Below, one piece after another: positions 17,718 to 26,220 of a DNA stretch of 64,000 nt. Below the pieces are notes generated by a model. The model made no database searches, was not told the origin of the DNA, and saw only the letters and a program-made list of their open reading frames with translations. The stretch covers positions 620,001 to 684,000 of the forward strand of contig NZ_QBKQ01000002.1 in NCBI RefSeq assembly GCF_003054225.1, in the 5' to 3' direction. Both the position numbers and the translations under genes were made by a program. This stretch comes from Christiangramia gaetbulicola. Its GTDB lineage: Bacteria > Bacteroidota > Bacteroidia > Flavobacteriales > Flavobacteriaceae. Positions within the stretch are counted from its first letter, which is position 1. Every line of letters begins with the position of its first letter.

Positions 17718-19127
17718 TCAAACTTTCGTGATGCTGCCCATGAACTTTATAAGCTTCTTTTTAGCATCTGTAAATGGCGGATGCAGAAAATCTGAAGCTG
17801 CAAAACTTCTCTGATGCATTACGGGTCGTTTTTTAGAGAAGGTCTTAAAACCATCATACCCATGATAATGTCCCATTCCGCTGGCTCCTACTCCACCAAA
17901 AGGCAGGTTATGTTGCGCCAGGTGATATACGGTATCATTAATAAGCACACCTCCAGACATCGTATGCCTTAGCAGCCATTTGATCCTTTTCTTTTTATCA
18001 TCGAAATAATAAAGCGCCAGAGGCTTAGGATTTTCGTTAACATAGGAAACCGCTTCTTCCATGCTATCTAAATTCAATACAGGCAGTATAGGCCCGAAGA
18101 TCTCTTCCTGCATGATCTGCATTTTTTCGGTAACATTAAAAACAAGCTTTGGCGTCATAAGCTTTGTTTCTTTTGACGATTTTTGTGAAGATAACTCCAC
18201 GATCTTAGCGCCCTGTTCCTGGGCATCCTTCAGAAGATCTTCAAGACGATCAAAATGATCTTCGTTAATGATCTGGCTATATTGCTCGTTATTCGAGATA
18301 TCTGGGTAAAATTTCTCAACCACCGCTTTTGCCTGGGTCTCAAATTCTGCATTCAAAGCTGCCGGCATGATGATATAATCTGGTGCCACACAGGTTTGCC
18401 CACAATTGAAAAGTTTACCGGCCATGATACGTTTGGCAGCTAATTTCACTGAATACGAACTATGTATGATCGCAGGCGATTTACCTCCTAGCTCGAGAGT
18501 TACCGGTGTTAGATTAGGTGCTGCGGCAGCCATGATCAATTTTCCAACCCGGGTAGAACCCGTAAAGAAAAGATGATCGAATGGCAGGGAAGAAAAATCC
18601 TTCGCCAGTTCGGCATCCCCGGTAACACAATGAATATATTCTTTGGGGAAATTTGAATTTATGATCTCTTTGATCACCTCTGCCGAGGCCGGGGCGATCT
18701 CTGAAGGTTTCAAAATAGCGTGATTGCCCGCTGCAATAGCATCAACCAAAGGGCTTAAGGTTAAGAGTACCTGGTAATTCCAGGCGCCCATAATCCCTAC
18801 GGAACCGAGTGGCTGATATTGAAAATAAGCAGAACTGGGTAAAAGAAACCACGAACCTGGCACCGATCTTTTTTTGGTCCAGTTCCTAAAGTTTTTCATG
18901 GCATGGCGTATCTCGTCCTGCAGGGGAAATATCTCAAGGAAAAGGGTTTCTTCCCTGGCCCGCAACCCAAAATCTTTATACACCGCCTCAATAAGCCTGT
19001 CCTTATTTTCTTCCACGATATCTGATAGCCTCTTGAGACTTTCCATCCTGTTTTCAAAGGAAGGAGGAGCATTTCTAAAAGCGCTCTTCTGCTTTCTAAG
19101 TAATTGCGATAGTTCAGGTTTTGTCAT
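17718..19127 (-). CDS. Aldehyde dehydrogenase (coniferyl-aldehyde dehydrogenase-like)
   Basis: 469 residues, complete ALDH fold. MGAWNYQVLLTLSPL and LKPSEIAPASAE bind NAD, ELGGKSPAI carries the general-base Glu, and GKLFNCGQTCVAPDY holds the catalytic Cys. A C-terminal membrane-proximal helix region is typical of the class-3/CALDH group. It oxidises aldehydes to acids. It overlaps the SDR gene by four bases (ATGA), so the pair is translationally coupled: alcohol to aldehyde (SDR) and aldehyde to acid (ALDH) is a plausible sequence. Confidence 0.9.
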   Translation of the reverse strand: MTKPELSQLLRKQKSAFRNAPPSFENRMESLKRLSDIVEENKDRLIEAVYKDFGLRAREETLFLEIFPLQDEIRHAMKNFRNWTKKRSVPGSWFLLPSSAYFQYQPLGSVGIMGAWNYQVLLTLSPLVDAIAAGNHAILKPSEIAPASAEVIKEIINSNFPKEYIHCVTGDAELAKDFSSLPFDHLFFTGSTRVGKLIMAAAAPNLTPVTLELGGKSPAIIHSSYSVKLAAKRIMAGKLFNCGQTCVAPDYIIMPAALNAEFETQAKAVVEKFYPDISNNEQYSQIINEDHFDRLEDLLKDAQEQGAKIVELSSQKSSKETKLMTPKLVFNVTEKMQIMQEEIFGPILPVLNLDSMEEAVSYVNENPKPLALYYFDDKKKRIKWLLRHTMSGGVLINDTVYHLAQHNLPFGGVGASGMGHYHGYDGFKTFSKKRPVMHQRSFAASDFLHPPFTDAKKKLIKFMGSITKV

Positions 19128-19936
19128 TGTTTCCTTCCTTTAAATTCATCCATAGTACTATATATCCCGAACAACTTACCTATCACCACGTCTAGCATGC
19201 GTATAGGAAGCAATCCTTTTACCAACGGTAAGGTGTATATAATCCAGGGCGTTCTTAGAATTATTTTATTTTTCTCGATGGCTTTAATGATCTTTTCTGC
19301 AACGGTTTTAGGTTTGAGAATAGGAACCACGGGGGATTTCACTCCTGCGAACATTCCTGTATCTATATAATAAGGGGTTACGGTTAGCACATGTATGCCG
19401 GTATTGTTTTTTTCCATTTCGATACGCAGGGAATCTGACCATCCTGTCATGGCCCATTTACTAGCGCAATAGACAGACATTTTCGGGTTAGATAACATAC
19501 TGGCCGCAGAGGAAATATTGATGATATGTCCGCTTTTTCTTTTGATCATACCAGGAAGTAATGCTGAAGTGAGCTTCATGGGTGCGATAGCGTTCACGGT
19601 CATATTCCTGTCTATATCCTCAAAGCTATGATCTGCAAAATTCTTTCCGGTGACCACTCCGGCATTATTTATAAGAATATCCACTTCTAATCCCGCTGAA
19701 TCTATTGCTGAAACAGCAGATCTTATATCCGCTTCGTTAGTAATGTCTGTTCTTAAAGCAAGAATGTTACAGGTGGGCGATGCAAGATCTTCTTCGGTTT
19801 TACGAAGCGCTTCTTTATCGATATCTAAAATGATAACATTTGAAGCACCTTTTACAATTGAGAGCTGTGCCATGAGGTAACCAATACCGGAGGCACCACC
19901 GGTAACGAGCAGCGTTTTATCCTTAAATTTTGTCAA
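19124..19936 (-). CDS. Short-chain dehydrogenase/reductase
   Basis: 270 residues, classical SDR: TGGASGIGYLMA (NAD binding), NNAGVV, catalytic Ser in INISSAASM and Tyr/Lys in YCASKWA. The C-terminal hydrophobic segment (IIYTLPLVKGLLPIRMLDVV) resembles membrane-associated SDRs acting on lipid substrates. The start is TTG (complement of 19934-19936). It is coupled to the aldehyde dehydrogenase downstream. Confidence 0.88.
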   Translation of the reverse strand: MTKFKDKTLLVTGGASGIGYLMAQLSIVKGASNVIILDIDKEALRKTEEDLASPTCNILALRTDITNEADIRSAVSAIDSAGLEVDILINNAGVVTGKNFADHSFEDIDRNMTVNAIAPMKLTSALLPGMIKRKSGHIINISSAASMLSNPKMSVYCASKWAMTGWSDSLRIEMEKNNTGIHVLTVTPYYIDTGMFAGVKSPVVPILKPKTVAEKIIKAIEKNKIILRTPWIIYTLPLVKGLLPIRMLDVVIGKLFGIYSTMDEFKGRKQ

Positions 19937-20087
19937 AATCCTATTTAGTTATGATCCTAAAAATAGAATTTTTCAGCATTAATAGCCTTATTTAAGGGTT
20001 TAACTTACGCTGATAATTCATTTAAGAATAATTCTGAAGGCCATTCTTATTTAATATGCCACTCATATTTGAATAATTGGAAATGGG

Positions 20088-20573
20088 TTAATTGAATTCT
20101 GAACAGTCTTCTGAAGGAATATTAACTCCGGCTGCCTGTTGATAGACAAGTTCTGCTCCCAGATGCCCAACATAGGCCAGGCTGCCTGAACCAGCTATCA
20201 TTAAGATTACCAGGACAATAGAGACTATTTTTGTTTTAATAAGATCTATGAACCTCATCAAGATATCTATAGCCAGGGCCGCAGTAAATATCCAGGCCGT
20301 GGTATAGGCAAAGTTCTCATGTTCTTTTAAAACGGTTGGATCACACAATTGCCTGGAAACAATCCCATCGGCTAGATTCCCGGTATAAATGGAGACCCAC
20401 ACACCTAATACTCCCAGGATCAATAGAAACCTGCCTCCATGGTCCCAGGTGATCTTGGAAGACCAAAGGCCGATCAATTTAAAAAGGGTGGCCATTAATA
20501 ATAAAACGATCGGAAAATGAACGGACAGAGGATGAAACACCTCTGTCCGCCAAAAATCTGGTAATTGATCCAT
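20088..20573 (-). CDS. DUF2231-like membrane protein
   Basis: 161 residues with four membrane helices. FHPLSVHFPIVLLLMATLFKL near the N-terminus is the HPLxVHFPI hallmark of DUF2231 proteins, which are often encoded near cytochromes or dehydrogenases. A CD/CSEF tail and the LCDP motif supply two Cys. It lies two bases from the lipoprotein gene upstream, so the two probably form an operon. Confidence 0.8.
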   Translation of the reverse strand: MDQLPDFWRTEVFHPLSVHFPIVLLLMATLFKLIGLWSSKITWDHGGRFLLILGVLGVWVSIYTGNLADGIVSRQLCDPTVLKEHENFAYTTAWIFTAALAIDILMRFIDLIKTKIVSIVLVILMIAGSGSLAYVGHLGAELVYQQAAGVNIPSEDCSEFN

Positions 20574-20575
20574 TA

Positions 20576-20890
20576 TTATTCCATTATTTTAACTGAAATT
20601 GGATCTAATCTTTTTCCATTTTTCTCTACTTCCACTTCTACTTTCTGGCCTTCTTCAAGCTCAGAAAATTCAACTTCGCTACCATTCCTGGTAAGGCTTG
20701 TAGTTTCTGTGAAATAAAGCTCAAGGGTTTTGTTATCGTCTGTAGTGACATAGATCTCGGTCTTATCTGCCTCTACTTCTTTAACGGTTCCCTGGTATGT
20801 TCCAGATTCCACAACATCTGTACTTTCACCACAGGCGATAAAAAGCAGAATAGTACTGAAAAATAGTCCTTTTAGAATTGAAGATTTCAT
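20576..20890 (-). CDS. Small OB-like lipoprotein
   Basis: About 104 residues from the ATG at 20890. The signal peptide ends with lipobox IACG. The mature part is a small beta-barrel-like domain (GTVKEVEADKTEIYVTTDD, then LEEGQKVEVEVEKNGKRLDPISVKI), comparable to DUF5666/copper-pocket OB folds. No metal-binding residues are evident. It is transcribed with the DUF2231-like gene. Confidence 0.72.
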   Translation of the reverse strand: MKSSILKGLFFSTILLFIACGESTDVVESGTYQGTVKEVEADKTEIYVTTDDNKTLELYFTETTSLTRNGSEVEFSELEEGQKVEVEVEKNGKRLDPISVKIME

Positions 20891-20981
20891 ATGCATTGAT
20901 TTAATTAGATTTCAAGGTTGAAATTAGCCAAAAAAGCTACCATGGCAAAGCATAAGGCTAGTTTTTAGGTTTTTTTAGCAA

Positions 20982-22022
20982 TCATTCCTGCTCTTCTTTA
21001 GAAATCTGGGAAGGCAGCCTGATCATATTGAATGATTTCATAAGGTGAAATAAGCCCGGTAAAATTATCGCCCCTCCAATGATTAGTGAATAACCAAGAA
21101 CCCTGATCACAGAATCTGGCGCTGTCTCATCCATCATGTTCACCTCTCCGGTAGTAGTGATGATCAAATTAGGGAAATGAGTATGCACCGCGGCGAATAA
21201 AACCAGTAATATCTGCAGCCCGGCATAAAACCTGGTAAGCAAACTATGCTGTTCCTTGATTGCTTTCCAAAGCGGGATCAACAATAAAGCTGAAAGACTT
21301 ATGGCACTAAGGGAATAGGCATTTGCCAGGAAATCCTGCACAAAGACCATTTTATTCAAAAAACCGTAGAAAAGTAGTAAACCGCCTGTAATTACTACGG
21401 CTACCGTATAGAAGGCAGATTTCTTACTGTAGATCTTCCTTACCTCTCCAGAGGTTTCCCCGATCAATAAGGTTGAAGCCAGGAAAGCGCATAAGGCGGC
21501 ATAGAATAGACCGGTAAGGAAAGTGAATAAATTCAGCCATGGACGCATAAAGATATCCACGAAGCTAACTTCAGAATAATCATCGGTGATCACGATCTCG
21601 CCGCTGATAAGTGTTCCGAAGCACATTCCCAGGAAAATAGGAGTGATCAAACTCGAGATCCTGAAAATACGATTATACCACACCTGCGATTCACCAACCA
21701 CGGCATCATAATGCCTGAAGATAAAAGCGACTCCGCGCATGGTGATCCCCAATAGAACAAGGGTAAGCGGAATATGCAGGTAAATAATGATAATGTTGAA
21801 ATAAACCGGGAAAGCGATCCAGAGGATCACTATAAGAATGATAAGCCAGATATGATTTGCTTCCCAAACCGGCCCCATCACTTTATAGATTGTATCTCTA
21901 TTGAGCTTGCGATCCTTTTTGGGTGAGAACAGCTCCACTATTCCAGCTCCAAAATCGGCACCTCCAAGTAGCACGTATAAAAAGAGGGAAAAGAAAGTAA
22001 AGAATAAAACTACGTACAGCAT
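20982..22022 (-). CDS. cydB: Cytochrome bd quinol oxidase subunit II
   Basis: About 346 residues with eight or nine membrane helices. FGAGIVELFSPKKDRK and YKVMGPVWEANHIWLI are conserved CydB blocks. The ATG at 22022 follows the cydA stop by two bases; an alternative TTG at 22028 would overlap it. CydB supports the haem-bearing subunit of this high-affinity terminal oxidase. No small CydX gene is evident. Confidence 0.92.
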   Translation of the reverse strand: MLYVVLFFTFFSLFLYVLLGGADFGAGIVELFSPKKDRKLNRDTIYKVMGPVWEANHIWLIILIVILWIAFPVYFNIIIIYLHIPLTLVLLGITMRGVAFIFRHYDAVVGESQVWYNRIFRISSLITPIFLGMCFGTLISGEIVITDDYSEVSFVDIFMRPWLNLFTFLTGLFYAALCAFLASTLLIGETSGEVRKIYSKKSAFYTVAVVITGGLLLFYGFLNKMVFVQDFLANAYSLSAISLSALLLIPLWKAIKEQHSLLTRFYAGLQILLVLFAAVHTHFPNLIITTTGEVNMMDETAPDSVIRVLGYSLIIGGAIILPGLFHLMKSFNMIRLPSQISKEEQE

Positions 22023-22024
22023 GA

Positions 22025-23326
22025 TCAATCTATTGAATTATTAAGAACTCTGATCTGTCTTTTCATTAGCCAGGTTACTGTGATCGCGAGGATAATATAG
22101 ACGGCGACATACAGAAAAAAGCTATATTTCATCCCAGGCATGGGCGTTACTGCTTCTGAGGTTCTCATGATATTATAAACTATCCAGGGTTGCCGGCCAA
22201 CCTCTGTCACCACCCATCCTGCTTCTACCGCAACAAAACCCAGCGGACTAAGCAAAGTAAAGAGCCACCAGTATTTGCGGTTCTCTAACCAGCTTTTTTT
22301 CCTCAGACTGATAAAGAATATAAGCCCTGCGATCATCATAAGAGTTCCTATTCCCACCATAGTTTGAAATGCGTAATGTACTATGGATACCGGTGGCAAA
22401 ACATCTTCCGGAAAATCATTCAGTCCCTTCACCTCAGCGTCAAAATCTCCAAAAGCGAGAAAAGATAGAGCTCCGGGTATTTCGATCTTATGCTTTACCT
22501 CTTTTTTCTCTTCGTCTACGATTCCGCCTATATACAAAGGAGCAGATTTCTTAGTTTCATAATGCGCTTCCATCGCGGCAAGTTTTACCGGCTGTCTTTC
22601 GGCGACATCTTTTGCGGAAAGGTCACCACTGAGAGGTTGCAATAAAGCTGCTACTGCCCCAAAGAATATAGCGATCTTAAAAGCTTCCTTATGAAGTTCA
22701 GGTCTATTGTTCCTGAGGATCTGAAAAGCATGAATTCCCGCCACAGCAAAACCGGTAGCGGCAAAGGCCGCCAGGGTCATATGCAGGGCCTGGGTAAACC
22801 AGGCGTCATTAAGAAAGGCAGCTACCGGGTCTATATTCACGAATTCCCCATTCACCACATCAAAACCTGCCGGGGAATTCATCCAGGCATTGGCTGAAAC
22901 CACTAATATCCCGGAAGCCACTCCAGATATACCCACGATGATCCCGGTGATCCAGTGAAAAGTTTCCGGTAGTTTGTTCCAGCCATAAAGGTAAAATCCG
23001 AGGGCGATAGCCTCTACAAAGAAGGCTGCACCTTCCAGTGAAAAGGGCATTCCGATAACCGGGCCGGCGTGTTTCATGAATTCTGGCCAGAGCATTCCAA
23101 GTTCAAAGGAAAGGGCGGTTCCAGATACAGCCCCGGTAACAAAAAAAATGGCCACACCTTTTTGCCAGGCTTTGGTAAGTTTAAGGTATACCGGCTTTTT
23201 CGTATTCAGCCATTTTCTATGAGCCACGACCATAAAAAAAGGCATTACCATACCAATACATGCAAAAATAATATGAAAGCCGAGGGTAAATGCCATTTGA
23301 AGCCTGGCGTAATCGAGATTTTCCAT
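22025..23326 (-). CDS. cydA: Cytochrome bd quinol oxidase subunit I
   Basis: About 433 residues. ARLQMAFTLGFHIIFACIG has the haem b595 His, EGAAFFVEAIALGFYLYGW the conserved Glu, and VVTEVGRQPWIVYN the GRQPW signature. The Q-loop is short, placing it with CydA of the S-type. It oxidises quinol and reduces O2 to water in the inner membrane. It is first in the cydAB operon. Confidence 0.94.
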   Translation of the reverse strand: MENLDYARLQMAFTLGFHIIFACIGMVMPFFMVVAHRKWLNTKKPVYLKLTKAWQKGVAIFFVTGAVSGTALSFELGMLWPEFMKHAGPVIGMPFSLEGAAFFVEAIALGFYLYGWNKLPETFHWITGIIVGISGVASGILVVSANAWMNSPAGFDVVNGEFVNIDPVAAFLNDAWFTQALHMTLAAFAATGFAVAGIHAFQILRNNRPELHKEAFKIAIFFGAVAALLQPLSGDLSAKDVAERQPVKLAAMEAHYETKKSAPLYIGGIVDEEKKEVKHKIEIPGALSFLAFGDFDAEVKGLNDFPEDVLPPVSIVHYAFQTMVGIGTLMMIAGLIFFISLRKKSWLENRKYWWLFTLLSPLGFVAVEAGWVVTEVGRQPWIVYNIMRTSEAVTPMPGMKYSFFLYVAVYIILAITVTWLMKRQIRVLNNSID

Positions 23327-23329
23327 CAA

Positions 23330-23934
23330 GGGAAGTTTTTGAGAATTAGCCCAGGAAAAGCCCCGGGATCCTTCTGTTCTTTCGGCGAATAAATTTAAGC
23401 AAAATTAGGGCTCTGGCCTTAGGGATGAACGGCAATATTTTAAATTTTAGCTTAGTATTAAGAAGTTGCCGGAAATAATGAACAAGGAGCATCTTTCCGG
23501 AAAAAATAATTCGAGAACGGTTAAAAAAAAGAATCCCCGATACCGGGGTATCGGGGATGATATATGTTTGAGAATAAATACCCGGATCCTGAACAGAATA
23601 ACCATTCTAATAGAAATCCAATAGTCTGGACTTCTGTCAGGGAGAAGGTTTTGTATCGGTTGCAACGCGGAGTACACGTGCACTTGTTTCCCCCCAAACC
23701 ATAACTCCTGAAAAACATTGTTCAGGCATCCGGATAAATCTCATTATAAGTTTATCTCATTTCAATTTTTCTGAAAAACCATAAAACAGGTTTCAGATAA
23801 ATTGTGGTAAATAAAAGTGGGGGGATTATTGGGAGTATTTCAATTTTCGGAAAGGTAAAAATACATCAAATCAATGAATTAGCCTCTAACAATTGTTATA
23901 ATCTTTAACTAAAACAGTGTGTTTTAACATATTA
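23330..23934. other. Gene-free intergenic region with a strong palindrome
   Basis: About 600 bases upstream of cydA. At 23533-23558 a 12-base perfect stem (ATCCCCGATACC with GGTATCGGGGAT) encloses two bases; it may be a hairpin or a binding site. Short frames in this stretch look random (no domains, unbalanced composition), so I call no gene. Confidence 0.5.
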
Positions 23935-24735
23935 TTAATATAATTCACTCCAGATTATATAGATACCCATAAGTAAAACGAACCAGCCAAAACCTTTCTT
24001 CAGCTTTTTTCCGTCGAAAAATTTATTCAGGTAAACCCCGAGAAAGATGCCCGATATTGCAATAGCTGTGAAAATAAGAAGGAAGGGCCAGTCTATTTCC
24101 TGATGTCCCAGGTCTCCCAGGAACCCAAGGAGGGAATTTATGGCGATTATTAAAAGTGAAGTCCCTACCGCTTTTTTCATAGGCAGGCCTGCCAGTAGTA
24201 CCAGGATAGGTATGATAATAAATCCGCCACCTGCTCCAACTATACCGGTAATTAGACCCGTAAGAATTCCTAACGCACCCAGTAAAAAGAAATTGACAGG
24301 TTTCTTTTCCTGCTTCTTTTCCAGTAATTCTTTTTTATCATAGATCATAGAGATAGACGCGAAAAGCATAAGTATGGCAAAGAACAGCATGATCCCGATA
24401 TCTCTGGTGACCATAAAACCTCCTACCTCAAATAACTCTTCGGGCAAGGCCGGCACAAGGAATTTTCTTGTACTAAAAACGGTGATCACAGCTGGAATGG
24501 CAAAGATCAACGCGGTTTTAAATCCCACCAGGCCTTTTTGCAGGTTGCGACCGGCACCCATTAAAGATGAAGATCCCACGATAAAAAGGGAATAAGCAGT
24601 TGCGGTGACCGGATTTATGGCCATCATATAGACCAGTACAGGAACGGTTAAAATGGAACCTCCTCCACCTATTAATCCTAATACCACCCCTATTAAAAGC
24701 GCTCCAAAGTATCCCAGTATTTCTAGTATATCCAT
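23935..24735 (-). CDS. TauE/SafE-family sulfite/anion exporter
   Basis: 266 residues, about eight membrane helices in two halves, each with a conserved glycine-rich block: LIGGGGSILTVPVLVY and IVGAGGGFIIIPILVLLAG. The family exports sulfite, sulfoacetate or related organosulfur anions. It fits the sulfur theme of the MBL/rhodanese and YeeE operons. It follows the Crp/Fnr gene on the same strand with a palindromic operator in the gap. Confidence 0.88.
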   Translation of the reverse strand: MDILEILGYFGALLIGVVLGLIGGGGSILTVPVLVYMMAINPVTATAYSLFIVGSSSLMGAGRNLQKGLVGFKTALIFAIPAVITVFSTRKFLVPALPEELFEVGGFMVTRDIGIMLFFAILMLFASISMIYDKKELLEKKQEKKPVNFFLLGALGILTGLITGIVGAGGGFIIIPILVLLAGLPMKKAVGTSLLIIAINSLLGFLGDLGHQEIDWPFLLIFTAIAISGIFLGVYLNKFFDGKKLKKGFGWFVLLMGIYIIWSELY

Positions 24736-24785
24736 TTCTCTTATTTAATTCGGGGCAAAAGTACCGTCAAAGAACAGCCTATGCA

Positions 24786-24799
24786 GTAACATGAGTTAC
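24786..24799. promoter_or_regulatory. Putative Crp/Fnr-type operator upstream of tauE
   Basis: GTAAC-ATGA-GTTAC, 51 bases upstream of the exporter start and directly downstream of the Crp/Fnr gene. Confidence 0.72.
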
Positions 24800-24807
24800 A
24801 GAGTGAA

Positions 24808-25440
24808 TTATAGATCTATTACTTTTATCTGGTTTCGTTGCAGGGAAATCTTTTTATCCAACTCCAGTTTTTTCAGTAATCTGGAGATAACCACCCTCGA
24901 AGTATGCATATCGTAAGCAATTTGTTGGTGGGTACTGTGAATGGTCTCATCGCGATTTATCTTGGCCTTATCCCGCAGGTAACGCATCAATCGTTCATCC
25001 ATATTTAAAAAGGCAATCGCGTCTATGGCATCCAGCATTTCAGAAAGACGGGAATGATAAGATTCAAAAACGAAATTACGCCAGGACTTGTACTTCGCCG
25101 TCCACTCCTCCATTTTTGAAATAGGGATCATAATAAAGGTAGTATCGGTTTCGGCAACGGCACGAATCTCGCTTTTTGTTTCACCAAGGCAACAACTCAG
25201 CGTCATGGCACAGGTATCGCCACGTTCCAGGAAATATAAGAGCAGTTCATCGCCATCATTATCTTCTCTCAGGATCTTTATGGCTCCTTTAATAAGCAGG
25301 GGCATGCCGGTGACGTATTCTCCTATTTCGATGATCTTATCACCTGCCGAAGCTGTTTTGATGGTTCCGTTTTCAACTATTTCGTCAAGAAGCTCTTTTT
25401 CAAATAGAAAACCATAAGCTTCTTCCAGTTCCTTGCGCAT
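24808..25440 (-). CDS. Crp/Fnr-family transcription regulator
   Basis: 210 residues: an N-terminal cyclic-nucleotide-like beta-roll (IIEIGEYVTGMPLLIKGAIKI), a long dimerisation helix and a C-terminal winged helix (HQQIAYDMHTSRVVISRLLKKLE). The recognition helix has TSRVVISRLL, with Val where Crp has the Glu that reads TGTGA. Cys residues in TCAMTLSCCLGETKSE (near residue 80) are clustered and could sense persulfide or redox state; this is inference. Next to the TauE exporter it is the likely reader of GTAAC-N4-GTTAC. Confidence 0.87.
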   Translation of the reverse strand: MRKELEEAYGFLFEKELLDEIVENGTIKTASAGDKIIEIGEYVTGMPLLIKGAIKILREDNDGDELLLYFLERGDTCAMTLSCCLGETKSEIRAVAETDTTFIMIPISKMEEWTAKYKSWRNFVFESYHSRLSEMLDAIDAIAFLNMDERLMRYLRDKAKINRDETIHSTHQQIAYDMHTSRVVISRLLKKLELDKKISLQRNQIKVIDL

Positions 25441-25599
25441 ATTGATGAGGTTTGAGAGTAAAATTAGGAAGAATTATTAAGAATTATCCCTAGCGGACTG
25501 GTAGGACATTCAAGCTAATCTCTTTAGTGAATCATAGGAACTAAGCCTAATAATGGTTAAATTTAAGGTAGCTTAATGAGGAGATAAGATCTAGAAATC

Positions 25600-25986
25600 A
25601 TGATCACTCAAAAATATATAAGGAAAAGTATACTGTGGATGGCCCGCATCTGGGGTAGTCTTATCCTTGGGTTTGTATTGTTCTTCCTCCTGGCTCACCT
25701 TATTGAACCGGAAAGACCTTTAGCCGAGGGCCTGCAAGACCCCAGGGATTTAATAACGTTCATACTATTTCCTGTTTTAAGCATGCTTGGTCTTATCATC
25801 GCATACAAATATGAAGGCATTGGTGGTTTGATCTCCTGTGTTGCCCTGCTTACGGCCATGTTGCTGAACCGGGTACTGGACCTGAAATTTTTACTTCTCA
25901 TCTTTCCGCCAGGATTCCTCTACCTCATTTACTGGCAACTATCCCGAAAGGAAAAGCAGATAAAGAGAAGGATGAAGCTGCATTAA
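25600..25986 (+). CDS. Four-helix membrane protein (DUF7670-like)
   Basis: 128 residues, almost wholly membrane: helices near residues 16-35, 50-68, 74-92 and 96-114, followed by a basic tail (RKEKQIKRRMKLH). No catalytic motif is visible. This resembles small Bacteroidota membrane proteins of unknown function. It stands alone, with gene-free gaps of 160 and 230 bases in which I see nothing definite. Confidence 0.6.
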   Translation: MITQKYIRKSILWMARIWGSLILGFVLFFLLAHLIEPERPLAEGLQDPRDLITFILFPVLSMLGLIIAYKYEGIGGLISCVALLTAMLLNRVLDLKFLLLIFPPGFLYLIYWQLSRKEKQIKRRMKLH

Positions 25987-26220
25987 TTATGAAGGCTTCA
26001 GATGATCATTATTTTCAGCATCTATGAATCTGAAAATTACCATGAAAAAATTGCCATAATGCTACCAGATCTTCAGTAATCTAAAAATCGGTCCAAAATT
26101 TATTAAAACTTTAGTGAAACCCGGCGTATTCTAGCGCTTTGTTAACAAGGCCTTATTACAAGAAAGCTTCTTTTCTAAGTAACTTTCATCTTCAAAATAT
26201 TGCTAATTAAAAGAAGAATT

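Noticed and set aside
23447-23718. Short minus-strand frames upstream of cydA
   Set aside because: They cross the palindrome at 23533, have no domain or start context, and overlap one another in two frames.
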